43,056 bases of DNA from a virus. The notes under the pieces are model-generated. The model was not told the DNA's origin, ran no database searches, and saw nothing but the letters and a program-made list of their open reading frames with translations. The DNA lies in the IMG/VR virus record IMGVR_UViG_3300025168_000176, positions 1 to 43,056 of that record; one strand, 5' to 3'. The position numbers and the translations under genes are program-made. This document shows positions 22,207-32,637 of the stretch, piece by piece (position 1 is the first letter of the stretch; the number at the start of each line of letters is the position of its first letter).

Positions 22207-22243
22207 ATTGCGAGGATATACACTATCCTTGCGATTTTTTTTT
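22207..22243. terminator. Bidirectional rho-independent terminator
   Basis: ATTGCGAGGATA (22207-22218), loop TACAC, TATCCTTGCGAT (22224-22235) form a 12-bp stem with two G-U pairs, followed by nine Ts (22235-22243). The other side has eight As (22198-22205), so it has a U tract in both directions. It lies exactly where the early plus-strand arm meets the convergent giant gene. Textbook form; strong confidence. Confidence 0.9.
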
Positions 22244-22342
22244 ATTTAATAGTTACTAAGGATATTAATGCAAAGTGCGGTAAAGGGGCATTGTGAGGCG
22301 TGGAGTGAAATACCCCCACGAAAAAGGGTCTAAAGTCTAATA

Positions 22343-25300
22343 TTAATTAATTTTAGAAAAAGTTTGCTCTTGTTCTACCATTTCTTCAGTTTCTTCTTCA
22401 ACAAATGAATCTAAATGTTCTCTTCTCATCTTAGCTACCTGATGTAATGGTAGTCCTGTCATAAAATCTACAGCCATAGCAGGAGACTGTATAGTTCTAT
22501 AACTATCTCTAGCTAATCTACCAAATGGAAAATATGTAGCTAATTGATATTTAGCGAAAGTATCCATATCACCATTCAATATAGCTGTTATAGGAGCAGT
22601 CACGAAACGAGCAGCGGGAGGTGTTATAATTTGTAATGGTGCTAAATAAGGAGAAGGATACTGATTAAAGAAAGCCCTATCTCTTGCTTTTTCATCACCA
22701 AACAACATAGCAGCAGTATCTTGTAACCAGTTCATAGGAGGAGATAATGCGTATTCAAATAAACTAGCTGTAAATATAGTTCCTAAAGCTAAACTAAACA
22801 GATCAAAAGTAAACTGTCTTTGTGCTTTTTTAGTAGATTGAACATCTAATGCCCATCCATCTACGTTAGCATCTTTATAAAGTTTAATACGTCTACCTAT
22901 ACTATTCCAAGCATAAGGTTGAAATCTTGTCATTACACGACCTAAAGACGTGTTAGCAAAGTTAGGTCTATATGTAGCTTGATATAAGAATTGTGAAGCT
23001 TGTACACCCTTTAATGCATAATCTATTAAAGCTGGACTATTAAAAGGAACTTCTACAGGTTCTAAGTTTTTTTTCATAGCTATATAGTTAGCAAGAAAAG
23101 CACGTCCACGAAGTTTACGCTCAGAATAAGACATAAAAAATGAACCAGCTTTTTCAATAGGTATGTTTATTTTAAAATCTCTAGCTAGTTCCATCAAAGT
23201 TTTATCTTTCATATTATTGTAAGATTCTTTTGATTCTCTAACTTTAGGATCTTTAGAAGCTTTATTAATTCTTCTTACAGCTTCTTTCCAAAATCTTTTT
23301 TGATTTTGTTTACCATAAACACTATCTAAATTTACCATATCTAAAAACATTGAATCATATACACCTAAAGACTCTAACCAATTATCTATATCTTTTTTAG
23401 TAGTAATGGATTGTTCTTTACTTTTACCAGTTACTGGATCAAAAAAAGTAAACTTAGCGTTTTTACCAAACATATTAGATACCATCCATTCTGCATTACC
23501 AGCATTTCTAAATGTACTCCATCCTACGTCAGATATAGTATTCATACTACCACCATACATGTTAGTTAACAATGTTTTAGGTGCTGACAATAATGAATAC
23601 AATTCAAATTTGCCTTCAAGATCACTGAACTGTTTTAGTTTTTGTTGTATAGCATAATGTCTTTGTTTTCTATCTTTAGGTAATTCACCTAATAATCTAC
23701 CACCAAACTTATCATTTATCTTTTCAAGATATTTAGTTCCTACTTCATCACTCATAGCATGATATATAGTACCATACTTACCAGTTATATTAACATCTTT
23801 CAATAATCTTTTAGCTTTTATTAATCTAAGTTCTTGTATTCTTTTTTCTGCACCTTTTATACTACCTACAGACTCTAAAATATTCCATTGTTGTGTAGTT
23901 GGAACTGATATAGCTTCTTCCATGTCCAACAATAAATCTTTTTCATATTTACCCAAACGTAATCCATCAATCTTTAATCCATTTTTTACATATTTTTTAA
24001 ATAACGGAACATCTTTTTTATTTATACCGTGTAAATTAAATGCACGATAACTTGACATACCCATCATGTTTATAAATGCATCACGCATATAATTAGACCA
24101 ATTTCTAGCAAAATCTTGTCCTTTATGTTGATAATCAAAGTCTCTTAGGATCAATTCAGATCTAAGACCAGCTGTGTTAGTAAGCATCATTTTAAAGAAT
24201 CCACTAGTATAATTTCTTAAAGCTTGTAAATCTTTTTGGTAATAAGGCATATATGTTTCACCACGACTTCTAACATTGTTAGCACTGTAGTCTCCTAATA
24301 ATGCATCTTCGTTAGTTCTACTCAACAAATCAGTAATTTGTTTTTCTGCCATAGCTTGTCCAGGAGTTATTTTAGATTGTTCTAATCTTTCAAATTCTCC
24401 CATCTTATGTTCTCTGTAATAAGTCATAAGTTTTTCATCAGTTTCAAAACCAGGTCTTTTATATGCTTTCATAACTCTCAATGCAGAAGGTATAGACTCT
24501 GGGTCTTGTCTAAATCTTTCTATTTCTGATTCTATTTGTTCTTTTTTCCATGCTTCTAATTTAGGAATATTTGCTTTAATTCTGTGATGGTCTAATCTAG
24601 GCCAGTAACCTTCTAATATTTCACCTACTAATGCTTTTTCATAGTAAGTTTTTTTACTACCTTCTTTATTTTTACTGAATATAAGTTCTTTGTTAACTTC
24701 TCTTTTAACCCAATTAGCAGCTTTACTGTTTAAAGGTTTGTTAAGATCAACTGCTTCTAATCCATTAACTTTATTAATTCTTACTTGTAGTCTATCTTTT
24801 AAATTGATATGAAATTTCATAAACCTATGATCGTTTACACTTGGTAATAAGTTTTCCATAACTTCTCTTGGTGATGCCTTAGCATTGAATGTAGCATATT
24901 CAATAACTTTGTGTATTAATTCTTCTCTAATCAAACCATTTTTATCTAAGAAAAGTTTTTCCATTTGTTGGGTTTTATATCCAGGACTTTCTTTAGATTG
25001 CACCCTAGCAGGTAATATTTTCCATTGACCTATTCCAGGCATCTTAGTTGATTTCAATACTTTTTCTAAATTTAAATGTCTTGATTGTATATAAGTGCTG
25101 TTTACATCCTTCAATAAGGTTTGAACTCTACCTTTAATACTTTCAACAAAGTCACTACCAGATACCATTTTAGACTTACCTTGACCAGGTGATTGTTTAT
25201 TATCCATAGGAAACATAACACCATCTTTAGCTATTAAAGAAAGTGTAGCTTCAGTATCTTTATATGATTTCTCTATAGCTCTTCTACTTACTTCGTCTTG

Positions 25301-28300
25301 TTTTTGGTATTTATCAGAATACTTACCATTGTTATATTCTATTCTATTAACAGCTGACTCAAACAATAAATCTACATATTGATTAATAGCAGGATCATCC
25401 TTAATTGTAAATTCAAACAAACCATCAATTCTTTTATTTAAAAAGTCATCTGATGCTTTTTGTAACTGATCCATTTTATCTATAGTAAGTCTACCTAATT
25501 CTAATGTACTTGTAGGTATTTTTCTAGATTGTTCAGTAATTCTTCCAAATTTATCTTTAACGGGTTTAGCATATTGCATGTAAGAAGTTTTGTCAAAACG
25601 TTCCATTTCTTTACCTATTTTTTCATAGTTAAAAAGTTGTTCCCATTTCCCTGGACCTCTAGCTATATTACCTAACTTGTCAATAATATCGGTTTTACTA
25701 TATTTTATTTCTAATGCATTGTTAAATGATTTTAATTCATTAAGACTCATACTTCTAATGTCTGTTGCTAAACCAAAGTTTCTTGCTTCTGATACAACTT
25801 GAAAATCATATTCTAAGTTTTCTAAACTGCCAGGATTGTTAGAAATAATATCTAGCAATTTTTTAATTTCTTTATCTTGTTCTGTAGACCTATAGCCAGT
25901 TTTGTTTAAATTAATTTCTTCTAAAAAATTAAATTGTGGCATCATATCATCTACTTTTTCAATAGTATCTCTAAATTTTCTTGGTCCTGTTCTAGTATCC
26001 TGTACTAATCGTTCACCATCTTTAGTAACTTCTTTAGCTGGTTCATATAAAATTTCATGTATTTTAGGATCGTATACATTTACATCGTAATCTATTTTAT
26101 CTCCATCTTTTGTTATTAGTTTCATATCATCTGCTCTTAAAGACCCTCTTACTACGTCTGTAGGACTATATACAGCTTGTATGTTATCTATACCACCATC
26201 TTGTAAAAATTTTATAATAGATTCTTTTTTAGTTAAATTATTTACATTTGTACCAATTTCTTTTATAGCTTGCTTTATTATTGAATCTGTACTTTCATAG
26301 AATTTTTTTACATTTTCAGTTTTTAATGCTCTACTTCTGGAAATACCTGTTAGATGAGGTCTAAGTCTTTTAAACGAAGCTGCTTTTTCTTTAAGCAATC
26401 TATTTATTTTAGAATTTCTAGGTGCACTAATTTCTGATTGTGGATTTATTTCAAGAAGTTTCATTTCAGCTTCAATAGCTTTATCTAATTTTTTTCCTGC
26501 ATCGTTAAAACTTTCTTCTTGACGAGCTATGTATTCTGTTCTTGCATTACTTGTTGGTACTGCCATCAACATAGCATCTACTAAATATTCATAATCCTTT
26601 AAAGGTATATTTAGTTCAGACATTCTAGCACCTCTGTCGTCTTTAAAATCTTTTATAAGTCTATTTATGTCAGCATTACTAATTTGGAACTCTTCCATTT
26701 TTTCAGTTCTTTCTGCACCAAGGAAACTAGCTTCTTCTCTCATTAAACCTCTTTGTGTATCAAAATAACTTTTTATTTCATAAGCAAAATCAAATATTTC
26801 TTTAGAATAAGTAGCTGGATCTTGTATACCTAGCTTGTCTAATGCTATTTCAAATTTGTTAGCTATGTTTAAAGCTTGTTTAACTGATACGTACTCGTGT
26901 AATTTTGCATATATTTTATCAGGACCAGCTTCATCTCTAGATAGTTTCATTAAATCTATTTCAGCTTCCAATCTATTTGCATAAGAGTCTTTAATACCAA
27001 ATTGTCTAAATAATGGATCTTTCATCATTTGGTCTCTAAGGTTTTGTGCTAGAGCTGCTACCATTTCATTTGCTCTGCTTTGATTACCAGAATAATATCT
27101 TACAGGGTTTATATTTAAATTTTCTAATTGTGAAAATACTTTAGCTACCTTATTAAAGTATGGACCTTTATCACCAATAAAATCTAAATAGTCATCTGCT
27201 ACTTGCTTTATTTCATTTACGGAAGACATTCTATCTCTTTGTGTTGAATATCCTTTTTCTCTCATTTGATTTACCACATCAAATAACTTTATTTCTTTTA
27301 TAACTTTATGATAAGATACTTTAGAATAATCTAATTCTTCAAATCTTGTACTAGGTCTCTTGGTAATAGGATCGATACCTTCGATTTTAGCTTCGATTTT
27401 AAAATATTTTTGTAACATAGCTTTAGCCATATTTTCAGGATAATCTAATTTTTGGAATACTGCAGCATCAGCTAAAATGTTTACACCTTCTGCTATATCA
27501 TCTTGCATTTTTTTAGCAGAATCATTTTTTACTTTTAAACTTACTTTATATACTGCAGCAGTAGGGTCTCCAGTTATTTGTTCAGCTTTGTCTAATCCAA
27601 AATACTTTCTTTGACTAGGTAAGAAAGTCTCTATTACTCTAGCATTTTGTGCTTTACTAAAATATGTTCTAGTATTTTTACCCGAACTATGTGTCATTAT
27701 TTCTCCACCCTGTGACAACAATACATCCATCATTGTAGAGTGTGTAATACCAGAGTTTACAAAAACTCCCATTTTTTGTTTAGCCCTACTCATCATTCTT
27801 GTAAGCTTTATTCTTTCTGACGGAACCATCATTTTAATAATTTCAAAACTATTAATACCAGTATCAGCGTCAGCAAATTGTTTATTTTCTTTATAAGGTT
27901 CTACTATACTTTTAAATGTATCTCCTACTGTAGTAAAGTCTCTGGTGTTACCTGTTATAGGGTCAGTAAATTCTGATTCAAAATTTCTAAATCCTTTTTT
28001 AATTCCTTCTCCCATGTTTTGATATACAAACACAGAGTCAGCATCTTTGTCTGCACCACCTAAATAGTGGTCATTTTTAGATGTAGTTACAACACCATAT
28101 CCTCTTCTACCTGTAAACCCTGCAAATCTTAATACTCTTGTACCACCTAAAGAACTGTTAGGAGATCTAACCATTAAAAACTCTAATGCTTTTTCATAGG
28201 CTACTAAATTTTCACTACCTGCTCTACCTTGAATAGATTTTAATCTTTCATATTCACTAAATGCTTTTTCCAATGTAGTTTTATTTCCTAATACTTCTAC

Positions 28301-31300
28301 TTGTAAAGTTTTAAGATTGTCGTGCAACATAAAAGTTTCATCTGTTAACTCTTTAGCAAATTTAAATCTTATTTCTTCATCTCTTAAAGCTAATTTACCT
28401 TGAAAGCCGTACTCTGCTTGAGGTCTAGTTACTCTTTTAATAGCGTAGTTAGCAATAGATTTTCTTACATAATCTATATTTTGTGGATCAAGTATAGCAC
28501 CAGTAGAATACTCTACAGAGTTTAACATTTCAGGTAGTTTAAAATTTTCTATAGATAAATTAGATAACACTGATTCCATATTACCAGATTCACTAGAAAC
28601 TTCTATAGTTTCTCCTCTTTCTAATATCTTTTGTATTAATTTTCTAGCAATAGGAGTATCAATATCTTTTAAACCATCGTTAATTTCTTTTAAACCTAAT
28701 GATTCTATTTCAAAATCTATTGTGTCGTCTTGTTTTTTCAAAGCTTTTATAAACTCTGAATTAACTATATCATTACCAACAACACCTCTTTCTACCATAA
28801 GGTCATATTCAAACTTAAAATTGTCTGCGTCTTGCCTACCCATATCTGTAACCATTTGTTCGTATATATACTTGTCAAACATTTGTTTTAATATATTTGG
28901 TGCTTGACTCATCTTGTTACCAGATTCATATACGCCATAGTCTATATACAATTCATCGGGTCTTACGTTCAATATAGTTCCGTCTTTTGCAATACGTTCT
29001 CCATTGACTCCGTGTTGTATTTTACCAAAAGTTATACCTCTAGACGATTTTGCTGCAGTAGCACGTATTGTTCCATGAATACCTTTCTTAATCATTAAAG
29101 CATTCTGTGCATCTGAGGCTCTAAATGTACCCGTCTTCATGATAACGTTACCTACTTCGGCCTTAGGCATAGTAAAACCAGATATCTTCATAAATCCAGC
29201 CGTTTCATCTAAAAAGTTTTTTTCTATTGTTCTATCAAATACATCTTGTCTAAGTAATAATCCTGCATCAGCACCAGATTGAGATGGTTTGTCTTCTATT
29301 TTAAACTTGCTATTAATATCTTCAATAGCCATAATTTTTAATTCATTGTTTTCTGCATTAGGTATATTTTCTGTAATCTCAATATTTTGTCTTATGTTAC
29401 TACCTTGAGCCATATGTAAATACTTATTCATCTTTTGTATGGATGTGTATTGTGGATCAGCTATATACATACGCATAGCCCTTGTAAGATTATCTGCATT
29501 TCTTGGAGTGTTTACTGATAAATGACCAGACTCTATTAATTGGTATATCCAATTAGATAAAATTTCTGTTTTACTTTTTTGAAATTTACTAGAACCTAAT
29601 ATTCTAATTTCTTCTCTAAATTGATTTTGAATTGTATTCCAAAATTTATTTAATTCTGTTGGTTTAATATAATGAGGTTGAGCTACATCTACTTCTTTAG
29701 TAGTAAAAGGTATTTTATGAATTATTAAATTACCAGTATCTTTAGCACCACTATAAACATAAGAACCTACGTCTTTAATAAGTTTTGTATTTAATTTAGC
29801 TATAGCATCATCTGTTACTAAATCTGTATACTTTCCATCTTTACCTGGTTTGTATCCAAATATACCTTCTCTTTTAAAAGTATATCTATCTTTTTGATTT
29901 GCACCACTACCATATTTATATTGTTTATCTACCATATAAACATCATCTGCTATAACACGAATTTCTGCATATTGTTCTTTGTTTGCAAAAGAGTGTAAAT
30001 CAAACATATCGTATATATCGTTAGCTTTATTAGGGGAACCAACAACATCTAAATCTTTTCCATACAAATCAGTAGTAGGTTTTACTCTTACACTAGCTTT
30101 TTTAGGATTACGTAAATCTATTTCTAATCTAAATAATGGTGCTAAAGCTTCCTTCATTTTTAAAAACTTACCTAAATTTTTTCTTATAGCTTCAAACTTT
30201 GTAATAGTTACAGTAGTACCGTCTCTTTTTACGGTTATGGTATCTGTTAGCTCTGGATACTTTAATGTTACTTTGTCTGCAAAAGCTAAGAAATCATTCT
30301 CTACATCTTTAGATAAATCATATAAATTTATTTTAATATCATCTAAGTCTTTATATTTAGATTCAGAACCCTTTTGTATTTCTTTTGCAATAACATTTAA
30401 ATTGCTATTACTTGGCACTTCCAAGCCTTCTGTTTCCAATCTGTTGTTTTTAATGTAATTATCAAATTGAGTAAAGTCGTAATCAATATGCTCTAGTATA
30501 GTTTTTTCATGTACGTCTTCTGATTCATTTTCCTTTTCATTTTTAGGTCTTCTACCTTTAGGTATGGGTCCTACAAATTCTTCTGATTGATCTGCTGCTT
30601 CTACTTCTGATTTTTTAGCTCTTTCTTTTTGTATAGCCTCATATTGTTTTCCTGTTAATTTTTCAATGTTAATACCTTGAGCTACAGCCATTTCTTTTAT
30701 TTCGTTAATAGCTTCTATATCTAATACATTTCTAAAGTTTAATCTTTGTTCGTTTTGTAGAGTATCAGTAAAACGCATTATGTAATTTTGGTCTGGTTTA
30801 GTAAGAGAGTTAAAGTCAGGCATTTTCTTTATAGCTTCTCTAGCTTTTTCTAAATTTTTGTTTTGTGGTAAATTATGTTTAGCTAACCATCTATCTCTAT
30901 CTATAGTTCCTCTTCTTTGTGCAGTGGCTCCAAAAAATGTACCTAATAAATACTCATATATTTGTTCTGGTAATGGTTGTCCTTGCATAGTAGCTAAACC
31001 ACCTTGAAATGCACCACCAGCAACACCTTTAGCTACCATATCTAATCCTCTCAACCTTGCTCTTGTTTGATTTTCAGATACGTTTTTAGCTACACCTCTA
31101 ATAATTCTTTTAGCCACAGGTGCTGTTTTAGGATTGATAAGCATGTTACTTATATTTAAATAGTTACCTATACCTCCAAACATAGCACCAGCTGCAAACC
31201 CATGCATAGAAGATTCTACCATAGCTTGAGGTCCTTCTTTCCATTCAGATACACCCAATGCAATACCTAAATGCAAACCTTGTTCACCTATGTTTTGAAA

Positions 31301-31927
31301 TGTTTTATTAGCAGCAATACCCTTGCTTAAGAAACCACTAGTGACTAATTGTGTTTCTCCGACTTGTTTTTTTAAAAACTCAGTTGCTTTATCAGCTACT
31401 TTCATAGGAACTGATTGCAAAGAAAATGCTTTAGGCCCTACTTCTTTTCTTAAAAAACCTGGAGCTATTTCTCCACCTTTTCTTAAAGCCTGCGTAACAC
31501 CAGCAGCACCACGTAATGAAGCTCTTTTTGCAGCTGCTACTGGCACATAAGCTCCCATAGAAAGAGCACTAGCTATTACATCAGGAGCAAAACCTATTAA
31601 ATGCCCTAATCTATTAGCAATGTTTTCTCCACTAGTGTCTCCATCTTCTGCCCAACCTAACGTAGTAAAACCTTCTACTAAACCTGAAGTGAATTGATTT
31701 AAGACGCTAACAATATTAGAATCTCCAACTTCCATATTTCTATTAAATGGTCTATCTGCAGATGTAAGTCTTTTCTCTATATGATCTACATCTTCCTCAC
31801 TATATGAAGTAGGGTCCATCTTGTATTGGAGTTCTAGTCTATTAACATAGTCATCAGAAGTAATTATACCTCTGTTAAGAAGTTCCTCAAGATAAAGTAT
31901 CTTAGGATTTTTAATAATTTCTGACAT
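22343..31927 (-). CDS. Giant 3194-residue virion protein with two-barrel RNA polymerase signature
   Basis: The largest gene in the window. Preceded by a GAGG ribosome site and by T7-core-like internal protein genes, so it is probably packaged and ejected with the DNA. Residues 1-330 are Ala/Gly-rich with amphipathic stretches (FAPDVIASALSMGAYVPVAA). Residues 945-1400 hold a polymerase-like order: MIKKGIHGTIRATAAKS (945-961), DELYIDYGVYESGNKMSQ (991-1008), MVRSPNSS (R1254, P1256), GGADKDADSVFVYQ with D1293, D1295, D1297, then SRAKQKMGVFVNSG near 1386. In bacterial beta-prime the equivalents are NRAP and NADFDGD, 35 residues apart; here the distance is 39. The rest is helical and unassigned. 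Near the C-terminus is a membrane-like helix (FSLALGTIFTASLFEYAL). Alternatives: polyvalent injected protein with unrelated enzymes. The polymerase call rests on motif order only. Confidence 0.6.
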   Translation of the reverse strand: MSEIIKNPKILYLEELLNRGIITSDDYVNRLELQYKMDPTSYSEEDVDHIEKRLTSADRPFNRNMEVGDSNIVSVLNQFTSGLVEGFTTLGWAEDGDTSGENIANRLGHLIGFAPDVIASALSMGAYVPVAAAKRASLRGAAGVTQALRKGGEIAPGFLRKEVGPKAFSLQSVPMKVADKATEFLKKQVGETQLVTSGFLSKGIAANKTFQNIGEQGLHLGIALGVSEWKEGPQAMVESSMHGFAAGAMFGGIGNYLNISNMLINPKTAPVAKRIIRGVAKNVSENQTRARLRGLDMVAKGVAGGAFQGGLATMQGQPLPEQIYEYLLGTFFGATAQRRGTIDRDRWLAKHNLPQNKNLEKAREAIKKMPDFNSLTKPDQNYIMRFTDTLQNEQRLNFRNVLDIEAINEIKEMAVAQGINIEKLTGKQYEAIQKERAKKSEVEAADQSEEFVGPIPKGRRPKNEKENESEDVHEKTILEHIDYDFTQFDNYIKNNRLETEGLEVPSNSNLNVIAKEIQKGSESKYKDLDDIKINLYDLSKDVENDFLAFADKVTLKYPELTDTITVKRDGTTVTITKFEAIRKNLGKFLKMKEALAPLFRLEIDLRNPKKASVRVKPTTDLYGKDLDVVGSPNKANDIYDMFDLHSFANKEQYAEIRVIADDVYMVDKQYKYGSGANQKDRYTFKREGIFGYKPGKDGKYTDLVTDDAIAKLNTKLIKDVGSYVYSGAKDTGNLIIHKIPFTTKEVDVAQPHYIKPTELNKFWNTIQNQFREEIRILGSSKFQKSKTEILSNWIYQLIESGHLSVNTPRNADNLTRAMRMYIADPQYTSIQKMNKYLHMAQGSNIRQNIEITENIPNAENNELKIMAIEDINSKFKIEDKPSQSGADAGLLLRQDVFDRTIEKNFLDETAGFMKISGFTMPKAEVGNVIMKTGTFRASDAQNALMIKKGIHGTIRATAAKSSRGITFGKIQHGVNGERIAKDGTILNVRPDELYIDYGVYESGNKMSQAPNILKQMFDKYIYEQMVTDMGRQDADNFKFEYDLMVERGVVGNDIVNSEFIKALKKQDDTIDFEIESLGLKEINDGLKDIDTPIARKLIQKILERGETIEVSSESGNMESVLSNLSIENFKLPEMLNSVEYSTGAILDPQNIDYVRKSIANYAIKRVTRPQAEYGFQGKLALRDEEIRFKFAKELTDETFMLHDNLKTLQVEVLGNKTTLEKAFSEYERLKSIQGRAGSENLVAYEKALEFLMVRSPNSSLGGTRVLRFAGFTGRRGYGVVTTSKNDHYLGGADKDADSVFVYQNMGEGIKKGFRNFESEFTDPITGNTRDFTTVGDTFKSIVEPYKENKQFADADTGINSFEIIKMMVPSERIKLTRMMSRAKQKMGVFVNSGITHSTMMDVLLSQGGEIMTHSSGKNTRTYFSKAQNARVIETFLPSQRKYFGLDKAEQITGDPTAAVYKVSLKVKNDSAKKMQDDIAEGVNILADAAVFQKLDYPENMAKAMLQKYFKIEAKIEGIDPITKRPSTRFEELDYSKVSYHKVIKEIKLFDVVNQMREKGYSTQRDRMSSVNEIKQVADDYLDFIGDKGPYFNKVAKVFSQLENLNINPVRYYSGNQSRANEMVAALAQNLRDQMMKDPLFRQFGIKDSYANRLEAEIDLMKLSRDEAGPDKIYAKLHEYVSVKQALNIANKFEIALDKLGIQDPATYSKEIFDFAYEIKSYFDTQRGLMREEASFLGAERTEKMEEFQISNADINRLIKDFKDDRGARMSELNIPLKDYEYLVDAMLMAVPTSNARTEYIARQEESFNDAGKKLDKAIEAEMKLLEINPQSEISAPRNSKINRLLKEKAASFKRLRPHLTGISRSRALKTENVKKFYESTDSIIKQAIKEIGTNVNNLTKKESIIKFLQDGGIDNIQAVYSPTDVVRGSLRADDMKLITKDGDKIDYDVNVYDPKIHEILYEPAKEVTKDGERLVQDTRTGPRKFRDTIEKVDDMMPQFNFLEEINLNKTGYRSTEQDKEIKKLLDIISNNPGSLENLEYDFQVVSEARNFGLATDIRSMSLNELKSFNNALEIKYSKTDIIDKLGNIARGPGKWEQLFNYEKIGKEMERFDKTSYMQYAKPVKDKFGRITEQSRKIPTSTLELGRLTIDKMDQLQKASDDFLNKRIDGLFEFTIKDDPAINQYVDLLFESAVNRIEYNNGKYSDKYQKQDEVSRRAIEKSYKDTEATLSLIAKDGVMFPMDNKQSPGQGKSKMVSGSDFVESIKGRVQTLLKDVNSTYIQSRHLNLEKVLKSTKMPGIGQWKILPARVQSKESPGYKTQQMEKLFLDKNGLIREELIHKVIEYATFNAKASPREVMENLLPSVNDHRFMKFHINLKDRLQVRINKVNGLEAVDLNKPLNSKAANWVKREVNKELIFSKNKEGSKKTYYEKALVGEILEGYWPRLDHHRIKANIPKLEAWKKEQIESEIERFRQDPESIPSALRVMKAYKRPGFETDEKLMTYYREHKMGEFERLEQSKITPGQAMAEKQITDLLSRTNEDALLGDYSANNVRSRGETYMPYYQKDLQALRNYTSGFFKMMLTNTAGLRSELILRDFDYQHKGQDFARNWSNYMRDAFINMMGMSSYRAFNLHGINKKDVPLFKKYVKNGLKIDGLRLGKYEKDLLLDMEEAISVPTTQQWNILESVGSIKGAEKRIQELRLIKAKRLLKDVNITGKYGTIYHAMSDEVGTKYLEKINDKFGGRLLGELPKDRKQRHYAIQQKLKQFSDLEGKFELYSLLSAPKTLLTNMYGGSMNTISDVGWSTFRNAGNAEWMVSNMFGKNAKFTFFDPVTGKSKEQSITTKKDIDNWLESLGVYDSMFLDMVNLDSVYGKQNQKRFWKEAVRRINKASKDPKVRESKESYNNMKDKTLMELARDFKINIPIEKAGSFFMSYSERKLRGRAFLANYIAMKKNLEPVEVPFNSPALIDYALKGVQASQFLYQATYRPNFANTSLGRVMTRFQPYAWNSIGRRIKLYKDANVDGWALDVQSTKKAQRQFTFDLFSLALGTIFTASLFEYALSPPMNWLQDTAAMLFGDEKARDRAFFNQYPSPYLAPLQIITPPAARFVTAPITAILNGDMDTFAKYQLATYFPFGRLARDSYRTIQSPAMAVDFMTGLPLHQVAKMRREHLDSFVEEETEEMVEQEQTFSKIN

Positions 31928-32637
31928 TATTCCTCAACTTCTAACATATCTAAAACACTTTCGTATTTTGCAATATGTTTGTCGTATCGTTCTAGTATAG
32001 TTTCTTCTTTCCCTCTAAAAACTTTATTACCAATAGGGTTATAATTTTCTGCTAGAGCGTAAGTATCAATTTTTACTAAGTTGTTTCTAGAGTCTACTAA
32101 ATGATTATACTCTTGTAATATTTTAGCTTTACCTTCTTTAACAAGTCTATGGTCATCTCCTAAAGCCCACTTAGCATCCTTTACTTTATTCATAGCGTCT
32201 ATAACAGCAGCGTTTTGAGTGTCGTGCATATCCAAATAAGCGTTAGCTTCTTTTCTTCTTCTAGCACCATCAAGCATTAATCCACCACCTCTACTTACAC
32301 TAAACTCTAGTTTATCTGATTCTATAAGTCCTCCCTTACCTATAATCTTTCTAGCACCACCACTACCTTTGCCTTCAGTATCTGTAAGTCTGTCTCTACC
32401 TGAATATGAACTTGCTAATGGTAAAGTATCCAACAATCCTAAAGCTGCACTAGCTTGATTACTTGCTGATTCTCTATTATTCATTTCTCTTGTGTGCATA
32501 TCCATTTTAACTGCTTGCTCGTACTGTATCTTAGAAGCAATAAGTTGATTTACAACATCATCTGTATCAGAATCGTTGTATTTATCTAATGTATCTACTA
32601 ACCTTGTTAATCCATCTAAGTATTTATCTACTGACAT
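31927..32637 (-). CDS. Putative internal virion protein
   Basis: A 236-residue helical protein (MSVDKYLDGLTRLVDTLDKY onward) with a strong AGGAGG ribosome site; its stop overlaps the giant gene start by one base. Middle region has Gly/Arg-rich loops (SVSRGGGLMLDGARRRKEAN), flanked by long helices. It sits between the 173-residue core-like protein and the giant protein, the place held by gp15 in T7-type internal cores. By position it would be ejected with, or guide, the giant protein. No family recognised. Confidence 0.6.
   Translation of the reverse strand: MSVDKYLDGLTRLVDTLDKYNDSDTDDVVNQLIASKIQYEQAVKMDMHTREMNNRESASNQASAALGLLDTLPLASSYSGRDRLTDTEGKGSGGARKIIGKGGLIESDKLEFSVSRGGGLMLDGARRRKEANAYLDMHDTQNAAVIDAMNKVKDAKWALGDDHRLVKEGKAKILQEYNHLVDSRNNLVKIDTYALAENYNPIGNKVFRGKEETILERYDKHIAKYESVLDMLEVEE

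Noticed and set aside
29979-30458. 159-residue plus-strand frame inside the giant gene
   Set aside because: A shadow of the minus-strand gene: hydrophobic, no ribosome site, no separate promoter.
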